NCBI RefSeq assembly: GCF_964275005.1
Contig: NC_092701.1
Location: 13,328,670-13,392,669, forward strand
Origin: Diadema setosum
Lineage: Eukaryota > Echinodermata > Echinoidea > Diadematoida > Diadematidae
Length of the DNA: 64,000 nucleotides
Direction: 5' to 3'
Under the pieces are notes generated by a model. The model was not told the DNA's origin, did not search any database, and was given only the letters and a program-made list of their open reading frames with translations. Positions 1-11,394 of the stretch are shown here, piece after piece. Position 1 is the stretch's first letter. Each line of letters begins with the position of its first letter. Made by a program: the position numbers and the translations under genes.

Positions 1-98
1 CTAGTTAAAATCCTTTGAATTATAAATCTGATTGTTGTTCTAGTCATAGACTTCAGCTAGGAAGCTTACGTGTTTATCATTTCCTACCATTCACACAG

Positions 99-3000
99 GG
101 GGATCTCACTCAGCTGGCGACATGGCGGTGAACAGCAGCCGTTACGCAAAGCAGGTGGGGAAAAATGTTCGACTTATCAAACCTTACGAAATAGTAACAA
201 ACCCGCAGACTGGCAGGTGCCAGCATCGACTATTCAACCGAGTAACTTCGGATTGATTCGAATTATGTCACAGCCGAACAGAGCGCGTCTTAAAGGTCAT
301 TAGATTTCCGTGCCGCGTACAGATGACCTGTTTTAGATGAGGCGATGGTGGATGTATATTAAATCCTCAAAAAATTTGATGAAAACAAACACGTTCATAT
401 AATTATATAATAAGTGTTTGTTTGTTTTTAATTATGATTGAATACATTTGTTATGCATAGATCTTTCTTGTGATTCACGTATCGGTCGGTTGTGGCACTA
501 CATATGGCAAAGATAACTGTTTCGCAATCCCTTTCTACACTTTGTCTTCCTCATTAATGTTTCTCCTGACTTTTTGTTTTGAAGGTTTACCTGAGTACCC
601 GAACGGGCACCTGGCTGGTAAACCGGATGCAGAAGGACGGAATGCCCCGTGACATGACCATCCATCGCCGCTACATCAACGCCATGCCCGTCAGCTGGAA
701 ACTGAAAAGGTTCGAGCATGACAGCATCGAGCGAATGGACCCCAAACTCATCGGCATTACCAGCTCGAAGCGCTACGGCACGACCACGGTCATGATCAAT
801 GATGATCTCGGTGCCATGGTCATGAACGGAAAGGTCAAGGTACGCCATCGCAAGAGTCTCACAGTCCCTTTACTTTTATTTTGGGGCGATTAATTTACAA
901 ACTAAAAAAACACTCGTAAAGCGCAGACATCCACCACATCCAGTAGCTCAAATGGTCATACATCATATTTTCCAATGATATAGAACTTTGTCTCCACCTT
1001 CCTGCTACCCCTTGAGCATGCGCTCATCAATGAGCGTATATTCTCACCTCAGATAAAATTTTCTGGTACAGGCCTCATTTACCTATGAGAAAGAATCCTT
1101 CAAAAATTAAAAAGCAAAAACAGCTCCTGGGCCCATGTACAAATTGGGATCACTACCAAAATATAATCATCTGTTCCTTGTGTCATTAACAACTTTTCCT
1201 GTAAATTTCATCCAAATCCGTTCTCATTTTTTGAGTTATTTTGCAAACAGACAAACAGATAAACAAACAGACCAACGTAAAAAAAAAAAAAAAAAATTCC
1301 CTGATGGAGGTATATATAATGACCAATTATGCACCGGCATATGTATCCATGCCAGCACCTCCCTGATGCCAGTAACACAAGAACACTGATGCAAGATTCT
1401 TGAAGCCATTACTTCCCCTTGAAATGGATGGTGCGATAATTTCTGCACGTGGTTTTCATATCAATTAAAAGTAACTGTAAATGAATTGAATATCTAACCC
1501 AATCTTTCACATTTGCTGGATTGATACAAAGTTTGTGAACGATAATTATATCCAGTACCACTATGAACAAGATAAACGTTCTCCGCTTTAATGAGGACTG
1601 GTAATCATAATATGTCAGCAAACAACAACACGTATATCTAACGCTTCTTTCCCCCAATCCAGACCAAGCCTGGCATTTCGCATTTCACGGAAAATGGCGT
1701 CGTCTTCGAGGATGGATCCGAAATCGAAAATCTTGACGCCGTCGTGTTCGCCACGGGTTTCAAGATTGATACTCCCTTCGTCGACAAGTCAATTCTACCA
1801 GGTATGGCGAGATTCAGCCTTGTACATTTGGGGGAAACCTCTCGGTAACAAAATGAATAATTTGTTAGTAATCGTTTAACCTTTGTTTACGCAAGAATAC
1901 TATGTCATGGGTAAACTTCAGAAAATGTTCTCCTCTTGAGCGAAAATTAAAAAATATTTGAATATCAAGTGATAATGTTTTCCCAATCGTTTACTCAAAT
2001 TTTCCAACCAACTTGATGTAATATTGACCATAGTCGCCATCGAGCCGGCACATTATGTGCATTTCTCTCACACCTCTGTGCTCTCTGGTCTTCCCTTAAT
2101 TATTTGCAGACGAAATGGGAGACATGGAATTGTTCCACTTTGTGTGGCCAGCGAGGGAGCAGCACCATACGATGGCAGCCATCGGCTTCTTGATGATCAT
2201 CGGCCCCCACGCTCCGGCCCTTGAGTTGCAGGCGCGATGGGCAGCCCAAGTCTTCAAGAAGAAGGTTGGATTACCGCCCACGGAAATAATGATGAAGGAA
2301 ATCAACGGGAGAAAGAACGCCACGTTCAAGCGGTTCGGAAGGCACAAGATACAGGTACGGGAAAGTCATGTTTGATGATAACATGGCACTGTAGCTCTAT
2401 GAAAAGAAGACTGCTGAGAATCGTAGGCTTGTTGAACAGTTCGGAGTGGAATCCGAATGCAGCGAGATCTGTACGGTGACGTCCTCGGGACGTTATACTA
2501 TGGGAACACAAAGGTAGCTTTCGCCACTCTCCATTTCGGTGAAAAATGCAGAGCGGAATGATGGATTTAAATTTCCATTTTGTCCTTCGCCGGAAAGGCG
2601 CTTGAAACCAAAATCATGGCGTCAACAACTCAATTTCAGTAGGCTACCTACAAAGTGCTGTTGCTAAGTAAGCAGTAATGGCCTATATTCGTCATGTCAT
2701 TATGTGTTATACACGGTGTGACGAGCGCACATGCTCTGTAAAATGAACATACAGCATAGATACCACTGATATTGCACACCATAATTTAACGATACTTCAA
2801 AAAAAAACTTTTTCACCTTCTCTGATTCGCATCAGACGAGCATTTTTAGTTTCGAAAATTAGCGTTCAGGGTTCGGGGTGTCATCCAAAGGTGCTTTTTA
2901 TTCTGATTTCTCGACCTGAAAGGAGGTATTCATTTCCCTAAAAAAAAAGAAAAAAAAAGTCAATGCTGAATCATTACAAAATATAATACGTGTGTCGAAA

Positions 3001-3649
3001 TGACTTATTTCGGTGATGTTATATCAAAGGGAACATAATATCATGACAATCAATTGCAGCGCTATCATGGTCTCATGTAGTTTGAATGTGTAAATGTATA
3101 ACTGGAATAACTGATTATAGTAGTATAATTCATGAAAAATGTTTAAAAAAAATGAATTAATGATAGATATTAAGCTCTATATTTTGTCAGATTTCATCGT
3201 GACATTTTCATAAAGGTGTTGCGATGTTATAACCACACATCAGTTTTCTCGGCTGACACAAAGTACATGCAGTGAATAATGAGTATGCCCATTGATCTAT
3301 CTATTCATCAATGCAGTCTCTACCCGTGCCCTACAACGACAAACTAGCAGAGTTCATCGGAGCGAAACCTGATCTCAAGAAGCTCCTCTTCACGGACCCG
3401 TGGCTTGCCTTCCAAGTCTTCTTCGGTCCTGCCTATCCAGCGTCCTTCCGCCTGTTCGGACCGCACACTTGGTCCGGTGCCCGCGACCAGATCGCGCGCG
3501 GTTACGACAACGTCATCTTCCCGACCCGTACTCGCATCGTGGAGAAAGCTCAGAGTTCGGCGAGCATGTTCCGTCTGACAGTGAATGGGTTCCTCAAAAC
3601 TGCCTTCATGGCTCTCATCACGATGTTTATCCTTTCAGTTCTAACGTAA
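99..3649 (+). CDS. FMO: Flavin-containing monooxygenase A, 3' part (five exons; start lies before the window)
   Basis: FMOs use FAD, NADPH and O2 to oxygenate soft N- or S-nucleophiles, usually at the ER membrane. Exons, all GT-AG: 99-154, 585-839, 1663-1801, 2110-2354, 3317-3649; phases agree throughout and the last exon ends in TAA. Exon 99-154 encodes the NADPH-site segment [11 protein letters not shown]. The next holds STRTGTWLVNR and a VINDD-like MINDDLG. Exon 3 holds the family FATGF motif. Exon 4 holds IIGPHAPALELQARW. The C-terminus ends in a hydrophobic stretch (FLKTAFMALITMFILSVLT), as expected for the FMO membrane tail. About 574 nt of coding sequence (two exons, judged from FMO-B) are missing on the left; restoring them gives about 533 residues, normal for the family. 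The NADPH motif has Ser where vertebrate FMOs have the second Gly. No frame break is seen. Confidence 0.93.
1084..1330. repeat. Dispersed repeat fragment in FMO-A intron
   Basis: This intron segment has the look of a dispersed marine-invertebrate repeat: a line resembling TTTCATCCAAATCCGTTCTC, then degenerate ACAGACAAACAGATAAACA units, a run of about 17 A, and a GATGGAGGTATATATAAT end. A distantly similar stretch (AAATCTGTCTAGGGGTTTTCAAGTAA) lies near 55604-55630. No coding potential is seen. The family is not identified; the call rests on the tandem ACAGACA tail and poly-A. Confidence 0.4.
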
Positions 3650-6070
3650 TGGTTCATATGTAGTCCATAGTAGTCCGTATGCATGGGAATGATGTTCTCG
3701 ACAGCAATGCATCTAGAGGTGAGAAATGTGTCTCTACATGGTCATCAGTTACCATGTATTTATTGTACTAATTTGTTTCTGCATCTACTATGCCAGATGG
3801 GAGCTACAGGACGGGCTGCAAGGTTACTGTGATATAATGGGAAAAGACTATTGACTTTTAAAGTTAGGTGCCGAGTGAAATTTTGCTAAGTGCCTAGAAG
3901 TCCATGAAGCCTAGCTCATTCGACCCAGATGTAAAATTGGTGCCTTGTGAGAAACGTCGATAATAACTCGAAATTAGCTAGCTAATTAGGAGATCATTCA
4001 CAAAGTCTCTCACTTAAAGTTGATATTGGAACTTTTTTTACATTATCTATCAAGTTAGAAACTTCAAGCTACAAAGCAGCCCCGTGTGAACCTAGATATA
4101 ATAACTATGACTTGTGTGGAGAACAAGAAAAAGGAGATTATTCAGAGTGCTGTGACTCATTATTTCGGATTGTCCTCGGATTGTATGATTGTCCATCTTA
4201 TCCCCCATCTCCAATCAAAAAGCGACCTACCCTCCCAACCCCCCCCCAACCCCGAAAGGAAAAAAAAAATCCAACAGTCACTAGAGTGTCTCTGTGCCAT
4301 TTTTTTCGCTGTACGTATTTATTTTTTGTCACATAAATTCTCGAAATGACAGGACAGAAAATTAACGAGTGCACCTCTTATTTTTACTGCTTTTGAGCCC
4401 TTCTATTCTTGGTACATTATACTATTGATTTCTTGCTCCCATACATGTGTTTGAGAAATAGAAAATATGTAGCGGCTTGTCAAGCCCCTAAATGCCTTAC
4501 AGTTCGAAGTGCTGACAGTGTCAGAGATTCAAATCTATGACGCGAATGGTAAGACGACGCTAAATGATTAAGCCCAAAATGGTGTTCTGCACACGCGCGA
4601 GACAGCTGTTTCTAATGTTCAACCAGGGAGGCTGCGTCGTCTTAGCGTTCGCGTCGCAGATTTAATGGTTTTGATGGGCGGAGTTGAAATCAAATAAACA
4701 GAATGGTAGAGGCTTCATCAGAAGCAGACATGAAATAAGACATTAATGAATTCTTATAACACGATGTACATACAGAAAAAGAAAGAAAAATCGTCGCCAC
4801 CAAGTCCAGTTAATATTGTTTAATCAAGTAACAAATTCAAAGCGAAGTATATTCATAAATTGATATTGTTTTAGGGGGTGATAAAACAAAATAAAGCATA
4901 TAAAATCTGTGGATACGGTGAAGACTTATGTGTAATTATGGCAGTGCCATCTACTTTGCCACCTGTACACGAGTTGTAATATGGAGCTGCTGGACATGTC
5001 CAATATTCGAGAGGAAGCAGTTTCAATTTCTCTTTAATATTCTTAGTTATACTTCTCTTGAAAAAAGAGAGGATTATTTGGCGTGATAATTGTTTTGTAA
5101 ATATCTTCCGTCTGACTGCTTCGTCCTACTATCTAAAGGTGAGTAACTAGCGTGTAAATAGTGATTTTCTTGGATAATCTTGCAGAATGCAACAGAGGAC
5201 AACACAATTTAGGGTATCGATGACAATATCTAGAAGGCATTATAGCTTCAGCGTTTCTACTGTTAGATTCAAGCAAAACTGTACTCAATAACTTTGTTCA
5301 ATTGACTTTGTGTTATATTTATGTGAGCAAAGAAATGCAGAAGGAAAATCAGTCAATCAATAAATCAATCCAATGGGAGTGAGATTGGATTTCAAATTCA
5401 AACATGTTTTGTGCGCCCGAAGGCATGTGCATAGGGTTGCCCACGGGAATTAAAATCCTCTGTCCGATTTCTGACTCACACCGTTGACGTTGATTGTAAA
5501 TCTGACGATGCCCCAAATGGGGGCAGCACAATGTCGTACACCATCTTGGGATACAATATTGTACTGAATATTTATAGTATTTACTGGACATTTTCGTGCA
5601 TTATGATCTATGTTTCAATAGGCAAAGTAACAGTTAAATAATCATTTAGCAATGATGTTGTATAGTATCAGGAAATACGTGTGGCTATGATCCTATGTGC
5701 ATGCAATCGTAATTTGAGAAAAGTGTGCAATAGCATATACAAGGGCAATGATAAATCTGAATAAAGTTGATATGTTCCACACTGAGTGGTATTCTGCAAA
5801 ACTAAACCGTCATCAATGATTGTGAGTGCGGTGCAACAATGAACGTGTGAGATATTAGTCAATTACTACGATTATTTTCGAGAGGTCCGGATATAGTGTG
5901 AAATTCTGTCCTAAGATTTTTAATGTTTGCATTTCCGTCGACATTAAGGCCTTGACAATGCATTTTTTAAAACAAAAACTTACATGCGTTTTAGTAAACA
6001 TAACATCGAAGAACGTGAGAAATGTGTTTGCGACTACAAGGTGCGTAAGACGTAAAAGGTATCTTTAAAT
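3650..6070. other. Spacer downstream of FMO-A
   Basis: No gene is recognised here. The nearest canonical poly-A signal on the + strand is AATAAA at 4693-4698, about 1 kb after the FMO-A stop, so a long 3'UTR is possible but unproven. A second lies near 4888. The only clear structure is the inverted repeat at 4531-4662, listed separately. The open frames in this stretch are short and show no family motif. Confidence 0.5.
4531..4662. repeat. 30-bp inverted repeat (stem-loop)
   Basis: The left arm 4531-4560 and right arm 4633-4662 are reverse complements over 30 bp with about five mismatches. Both contain GACGACGC/GCGTCGTC and a CGCGAA/TTCGCG block. The loop is about 72 bp. It is more GC-rich than its surroundings. 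It could be the remnant of a small foldback transposon. Confidence 0.55.
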
Positions 6071-6106
6071 ACACACACACACAAACACACACACACACAC
6101 ACACAC
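6071..6106. repeat. (CA)n microsatellite
   Basis: A CA dinucleotide run with one interruption (CAAACA). Confidence 0.95.
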
Positions 6107-6636
6107 GTGGGACCCCTACAGAGATATTAAAGAACAAAGACTTTACTTTCTTTTTTTATTCATGTACATTCGAGTACAAGTACATTGTATTTTCTCAGTT
6201 TATATTCCCACAATATATACACTTGCAATATTTTAAGAGGCGAGAGAGATTGAGGAAGGAGTAGCCTGGAATACGAAATAAAATGGTGAATCAACATTTC
6301 AAACGTTGTCGCTTCTCCAACCTTTTGAAGAAAAAAAAATCTAAATCTAACACTCAAAATGATAAATTTACGATTACATTACTTTTAGCTTAAAAAATAA
6401 AAATGTGAATTCAACATTTTGAGGTTTAAATTCAACATATACACAATTTTCGAGGATTGACAACATTTTAAATGTTACAGTGAGCATTTCATTTTTGTGA
6501 GAGTTACGCCATCTTAAGTTGATAAAATTGAATACTTCTTCCCTTGTAATTGCTGTTATTTCGTTATCTAGTTCTTCAGCACAAAGTATACATAAAATAT
6601 ATCATCGCATAAGTATAACATATATGTATATTATAA

Positions 6637-6640
<4 letters not shown>

Positions 6641-6696
<56 letters not shown>

Positions 6697-6709
6697 ATAT
6701 ATATATATG

Positions 6710-6743
<34 letters not shown>
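6641..6743. repeat. (TA)n microsatellite
   Basis: About 100 bp of nearly pure TA with a few interruptions. It lies about 65 bp left of the palindromic element at 6808-7620. TA runs flank both that element and the Penelope-like element, as a likely target preference or slippage tail. Confidence 0.95.
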
Positions 6744-6746
<3 letters not shown>

Positions 6747-6807
6747 ACTGCGAGAAGGGGTCTCGACCATTTACAGTACCAGTGTAGCTCCTTCATTATT
6801 TACATTC

Positions 6808-7620
6808 AGTGTGAAAAGAAGAGCAAGGTGGACGTAGCTAGGGTCAACGTGCCTGTTTATTGCCGCCGAGCTTTCGGTCCCAAACGGACCTTCATCAGGG
6901 CTGTAACGATACAAAAATGACTCACTCGTATGGCTACACTAATAAAGTTTTCATATATATATACTAATATAAATCTAACTGGCGTGAGTCTATAATAACT
7001 GTGTAATCAATCAATCCGTAATTACAGCTGTATATAACATATTCCAATAATAATATACATAATCAATTGCATATTATTGAATACATTAGTATTAGTATTA
7101 TTACCTCATTATACCTCATTATACGATAGCCAGAAGATGACGCGTGACTGATGTAGTGTATTATATAGCCACTTCCGTCTTGCAATGCTGCCACATGCTG
7201 TATTATCGTCGACAACATAAAAATGTCTAGTTTGATATTATTACAGTCGTCTGTCACACAACACATAAGATGAGGATACTGAATTGGTGTTTTTGTTATA
7301 TACCTTCATCTCAATTAATAACACGAGTTTGATATGAAATGTATTCAATAATATGCAATTGATTATGTATATTATTATTGGAATATGTTATATACAGCTT
7401 GTAATTACGGATTGATTGATTACACAGTTATTATAGACTCACGCCAGTTAGATTTATATTAGTATATATATATATGAAAACTTTATTAGTGTAGCCATAC
7501 GAGTGAGTCATTTTTGTATCGTTACAGCCCTGATGAAGGTCCGTTTGGGACCGAAAGCTCGGCGGCAATAAACAGGCACGTTGACCCTAGCTACGTCCAC
7601 CTTGCTCTTCTTTTCACACT
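6808..7620. mobile_element. Large palindromic element with hammerhead-like core, probably Penelope-related
   Basis: The arms 6808-7086 and 7339-7620 are reverse complements over about 280 bp with very few differences; the 252-bp centre is single-copy. TA microsatellites lie close to both sides. About 64-90 bp from each outer end is CTGATGA, a 5-bp hairpin (GGTCC / GGACC) and GAAA; on the + strand this is 7530-7556. That is the order of the conserved hammerhead-ribozyme core, which Penelope-like elements are known to carry in their terminal repeats. I could not find matching stems I and III, so an active ribozyme is not claimed. The layout (inverted copies of one end, TA flank, core near the tip) parallels the Penelope-like element 0.9 kb downstream. 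No coding frame is recognised. Confidence 0.6.
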
Positions 7621-7623
7621 ATA

Positions 7624-7682
<59 letters not shown>
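7620..7682. repeat. (TA)n microsatellite
   Basis: A TA run of about 60 bp abutting the right end of the palindromic element. Confidence 0.95.
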
Positions 7683-7686
<4 letters not shown>

Positions 7687-8210
7687 GTACTTGATAAGTT
7701 ACGCGAAGGGGAATCAGAAACGAAGTGAAGATCGGTTCACCACTGCAAATTTTATTTATCCGTTCTCAGGTGCTCTACGAAAATATCTGATGACGAATTC
7801 CACAGCCTGCCCGAGGCCTGTCATAATATTGTTCACAACTAATTTAGGCAACACAAATTCAAGTCTGAAGAACTGAAGTGAGTCAATGTGCTCACACATA
7901 CAAACACAACAATTCAATTTCGTGTACAAAGTAGAACATCAACGATATAATACGTATAATTGTTTTACTATGTTTGGGGAGAATGCACTCTACAAGCATT
8001 GCTTCTTCAGCATTCCTCCCCATCTCCTGCATTTTCTAAACTTCAGAATGTTTTTGTGCTTTTTTTTTTCTCACCCTGTCATTTGTTTATCAATGAATAC
8101 CATTTCATATTTTGTAATGTTGACACATACATGTACTTGTAAAAACATGCAAAAAAATGTAAAATACATGTTAAAAAAATGTATTTACAAATTCTGTTGG
8201 AGATGGAAAA

Positions 8211-8259
8211 ATGAATGAATGAATGAATGAATGAATGAATGAATGAATGAATGAATGAA
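8211..8259. repeat. (AATG)n microsatellite
   Basis: About twelve tandem GAATGAAT-type tetranucleotide units. The spacer on either side (7683-8468) holds no recognised gene. Confidence 0.95.
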
Positions 8260-8462
8260 CAATAAAACAACCAAATGAGTCCAAACGCCCATTGGCCTTG
8301 TATTAATGAGCTGCGCAAACGGATACGCCCAAAACAGGAAATGTCGAAGGGGGAAAAATAGGCAAAAAGGTCACAGTAATAATGTCAAAGACTGAAAAAA
8401 TGGCAGAGGTATGAATATCAATAGTAAGATGTCTCATAAGAAATTATATAGAAATTATATAG

Positions 8463-8468
<6 letters not shown>

Positions 8469-8512
<44 letters not shown>
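8469..8512. repeat. (TA)n microsatellite
   Basis: A TA run directly abutting the left tip of the Penelope-like element (TAGGCG starts at 8513). Confidence 0.95.
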
Positions 8513-8516
<4 letters not shown>

Positions 8517-9424
8517 CGTACCTGTGTTTTGGTGCTACCGGCGGTTTCACGCTGTCGCGATCCTCAGGCAGACTGACAAAGTGGTGTGTTTCTGTGCTCA
8601 TGTGGCGCGGTGGATCGGTTTGACGCATGGATGATTTTTCTTTTTCGGTGTCTGCATTTGGATATAAACTCGGACCTTTTTAGTAGTGAGTGCGTTTTTG
8701 TTTCGGATGATGATGGCCTTCTCATCGAGGCAGAGGTTGCACAGGCCACTCCTTCATAGAGTTAAGTTTGACTTTTTTTGGATGTCCCATGTCAGTGTGA
8801 AGTTTACGCGTTTTTCTTTCAGGCTCCAGATGTATTTTGAGAGTTGGGTTTCGTTTTTGTATTTCTCATTCTTGATGGATTTAACATGGTTCCTATATCT
8901 GTCTTTGAAGGTACCCCCCGCCAGCCCGTAGTAGCACTTTTCCTCGTTGCCATGCTTGACGGTTGCCTTATACACAAGAGCCGTTTTTCATGCATCTTCC
9001 TCTCAACGGGCATTGATCTTTTTGGCGGCAGTTGCATTTGGGTTTGGGTTCGGTGTCACGTGACTTGGATTGTTTGATAACTCTTTGGTTGTGGGATTTT
9101 ATGACTGCATCCATGTTTTTCATGCAGCTGTAGCTCACTTTTACCGTATTCTTATTGAATATTGGGTTCAGCTTGTGCCCTTTGGGCCTGTGCAACCTCT
9201 GCCTCGATGAGAAGGCCATCATCATCCGAAACAAAAACGCACTCAATAAAAGGTCCGAGCTTATATCCAAATGCAGACACCGAAAAAGAAGAATCATCCA
9301 TGCGTCAAACCGATCCACCGCGCCACATGAGCACAGAAACACACCACTTTGTCAGTCTGCCCGAGGATCGCGACAGCGTGAAACCGCCGGTAGCAGACAA
9401 GGCACCAAAACACAGGTACGCCTA
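8513..9424 (-). mobile_element. Penelope-like retroelement 3' end (GIY-YIG endonuclease) with inverted partial copy
   Basis: Read on the minus strand, about 9160 to 8520 encodes the C-terminal part of a Penelope-like polyprotein. It includes a Cys-rich stretch (CNCRQKDQCPLRGRC) and the GIY-YIG endonuclease core with CYYGLAGGTFKDRYRNH and TQLSKYIWSLKEKR. The terminal part of the same domain (CNLCLDEKAI, LNKRSELISKCRHR) also appears on the + strand at about 9185-9350, as an inverted copy. The outer ends are perfect inverted repeats, TAGGCGTACCTGTG at 8513 and its complement ending at 9424. Arms are about 235 bp. The element lacks its reverse transcriptase and is a broken fragment. Inverted or tandem partial copies at the 5' side are typical of this family. 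A CTGANGA / GAAAC core lies about 50 bp from the tips. Confidence 0.85.
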
Positions 9425-9703
9425 ACAATGGAAAATTGTGAGGGTATGACATGGTCAGCTCACTCATTTGCATACTCATATCAACTGTACAAGAACTGTT
9501 TTACAAAAATAAGCAAAACTTCAAAATTTCATAACATTCTTTATTTTTCATCCGATTTCCGCCAAATTTTTACTGTTGAATTCGGAAGATTTTACTTTTT
9601 ATCAGACTAACGTATAGACTGTCACAGAGATACAAATTACAGTTTTGTTAAGAGCACATACTATTATTAATAAATCTTAGAAATATCCAAATTTGCGTGT
9701 TAT
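9425..9703. other. Spacer, nothing recognised
   Basis: AT-rich spacer between the Penelope-like fragment and the first family-1 MITE copy. No motif, repeat or reading frame of note was found. Confidence 0.5.
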
Positions 9704-10062
9704 TCAAAGGTACAGTTTACCATTTGGTACAGTGATTTTAAAAATGTTCGAGTTATCAAAGTTGATGCAAATGTGTAGGTCAGTTGTATCACAAAACATC
9801 CTACCATATAAAAATTTCGCGATAAAACCTAAAATATAAGGAGATATCACTATTTTTCTCAATAAACCATATTACTGTAGACGGTTTGGTCTAGAAACAA
9901 CTCTATTATAACTATTGTTCACATTTTGTATATTTAACAGTGCGTGACATTGATTATCATGATAAAGATTTTTACATTCATTTGGTTCTTTCTATCCCTA
10001 ACTCACTAACAATTTTATGCACTAAAGCTGGGTTTTTGTTTCATCTGCAAATGGTAAATAAT
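9704..10062. mobile_element. Foldback MITE, family 1, copy 1
   Basis: One of five copies in this window (others 21906-22262, 47056-47426, 49339-49710, 54583-54888). This copy is in the opposite orientation to the second, third and fourth. Shared signatures are AGTTTACCATTTGG at one end, CATCCTACCATAT, GATATCACTATTTTTCTC, CTAAAGCTGGGTTTTTGTTT and CAAATGGTAAATAATG at the other end. The ends are imperfect inverted repeats. No coding capacity, so it must be mobilised in trans. Confidence 0.8.
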
Positions 10063-10882
10063 GCGGGGTGATGATTCGAAGGTTCGTAAACTCGAATGTG
10101 TACTAAAGAACCTTCGAAATAACGAACCTTATTTCATTCTCTGATTAATGAACTTTCGGAATAACAAACTGTAACCAATAAATATCATAACAAGTTTTTA
10201 TACGACTTGAATATGCATAATCATTGTATGTGTTGGTTATGACATGCCAATGTTAGATACAGCCTTTAATCGAGCTCTGAAAGAGACACAAGGTCATTAA
10301 TGATGTAAAGAAATTATGAAGGGATATCATGCACGATATACACGCAGGTACGGATTTGGTACTCCACCGTTTGCGACACGGAAAGATATAAATACTTCGC
10401 GATGAACAGCTGTCGCCAAATGGTTTAGGATCGTCGTAATGTATGTATCGGTTACTTCCTCTCGTTCTCACTGTCGTTTATTGATTCAAAGTGCCAAGTC
10501 GCTGTGCCACTGTGGCACTACGACTGTAGAAGAGAGTTATAAAAAAGGATTAAAAAATTGTCTTCCATGACTTCTTGACCTTCTTTAAAATCAAAATGGT
10601 ACATAAAAGTGATTGTCATAAAAACGATGAAAATATATAAATTAGCATGGGCTTGGTTGTAAAAAAAAAAAAGAGACTCGGACCACACTTGGGAGATGTA
10701 AGTATTAGTCATGCGTTAGTGACCAAATCAATGGCTTTGATAACAGTGCTATATTGAAGGAAGAATGAACAAGTTGTTGACTAAACAATTTCTAAAGGAT
10801 TGATTACATCTGATAAAAAATATCACACAAAATAAAGGCTCTAAATACAATGGAATGAATCGAAAAATAGGTTTCAGGGGTC
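10063..10882. other. Spacer with TTCGAA-type short repeats
   Basis: No gene seen. 10078-10170 holds several degenerate copies of GAAGGTTCGT / GAACCTTCGAAATAACGAACC in both orientations, probably a decayed small repeat. The rest is plain AT-rich sequence. Confidence 0.45.
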
Positions 10883-11143
10883 GTCCCACAAGACCGACAC
10901 CCATGACAGCATGAGTCATGCAGCCCACGAGTCCAACAGCCCACGAGTTCGACACTAGGCAAATGAAGCCCAGGAAACCGACACTAGGTAAAAACAGCCC
11001 ACGAGTTTGACAGATACACTATACGAGTGTAATGTGTCGGTCTCGTGGACTTTGTTTGCTCAGTGTCCAGCTCGTGAGCTGAATGACTTGTGGGCTGTTT
11101 AACTCGTATATAGGCTGTATGACTCGTGGGTGTCGGTCTCGTG
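10883..11143. repeat. Foldback made of CCCACGAG subrepeats
   Basis: The outer arms share ACGAGACCGACACCCA: near-match from 10883, complement ending at 11143. Inside are degenerate ~22-bp units with the core GCCCACGAGT followed by CCAACA, TCGACA or TTGACA on the left, and the reverse complement (ACTCGTGGGC, ACTTGTGGGC) on the right. Related motifs recur at about 34522-34720, inside the large foldback element. The family name is unknown. Confidence 0.65.
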
Positions 11144-11358
11144 ACATGCATCCTATCTCCACAGTCTAACTAAGCAAGCTATCTACCGGATTTCACTCTG
11201 CAGCCACACTCAGAGAAAGCAAGCTAATAGGTTCTCATTTTAAAAAGCACAATGAATTCGTTTTAATACCTCAGATTTCACGTTCCAACTTGTTAACGAA
11301 CAAACATATATAGATAACATGAATCGAATTAACAAAAATGAACTGTTTGTTTGTTTCT

Positions 11359-11394
<36 letters not shown>

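Noticed and set aside
6519-6796. Open frames of alternating Ile/Tyr
   Set aside because: They are translations of the TA microsatellite.
8754-9037. GIY-YIG nuclease as a host or homing endonuclease gene
   Set aside because: The surrounding motifs (Cys-rich linker, SKYIWSLK, LNKRSELISKCRH) are those of Penelope-like elements and the copy is broken.
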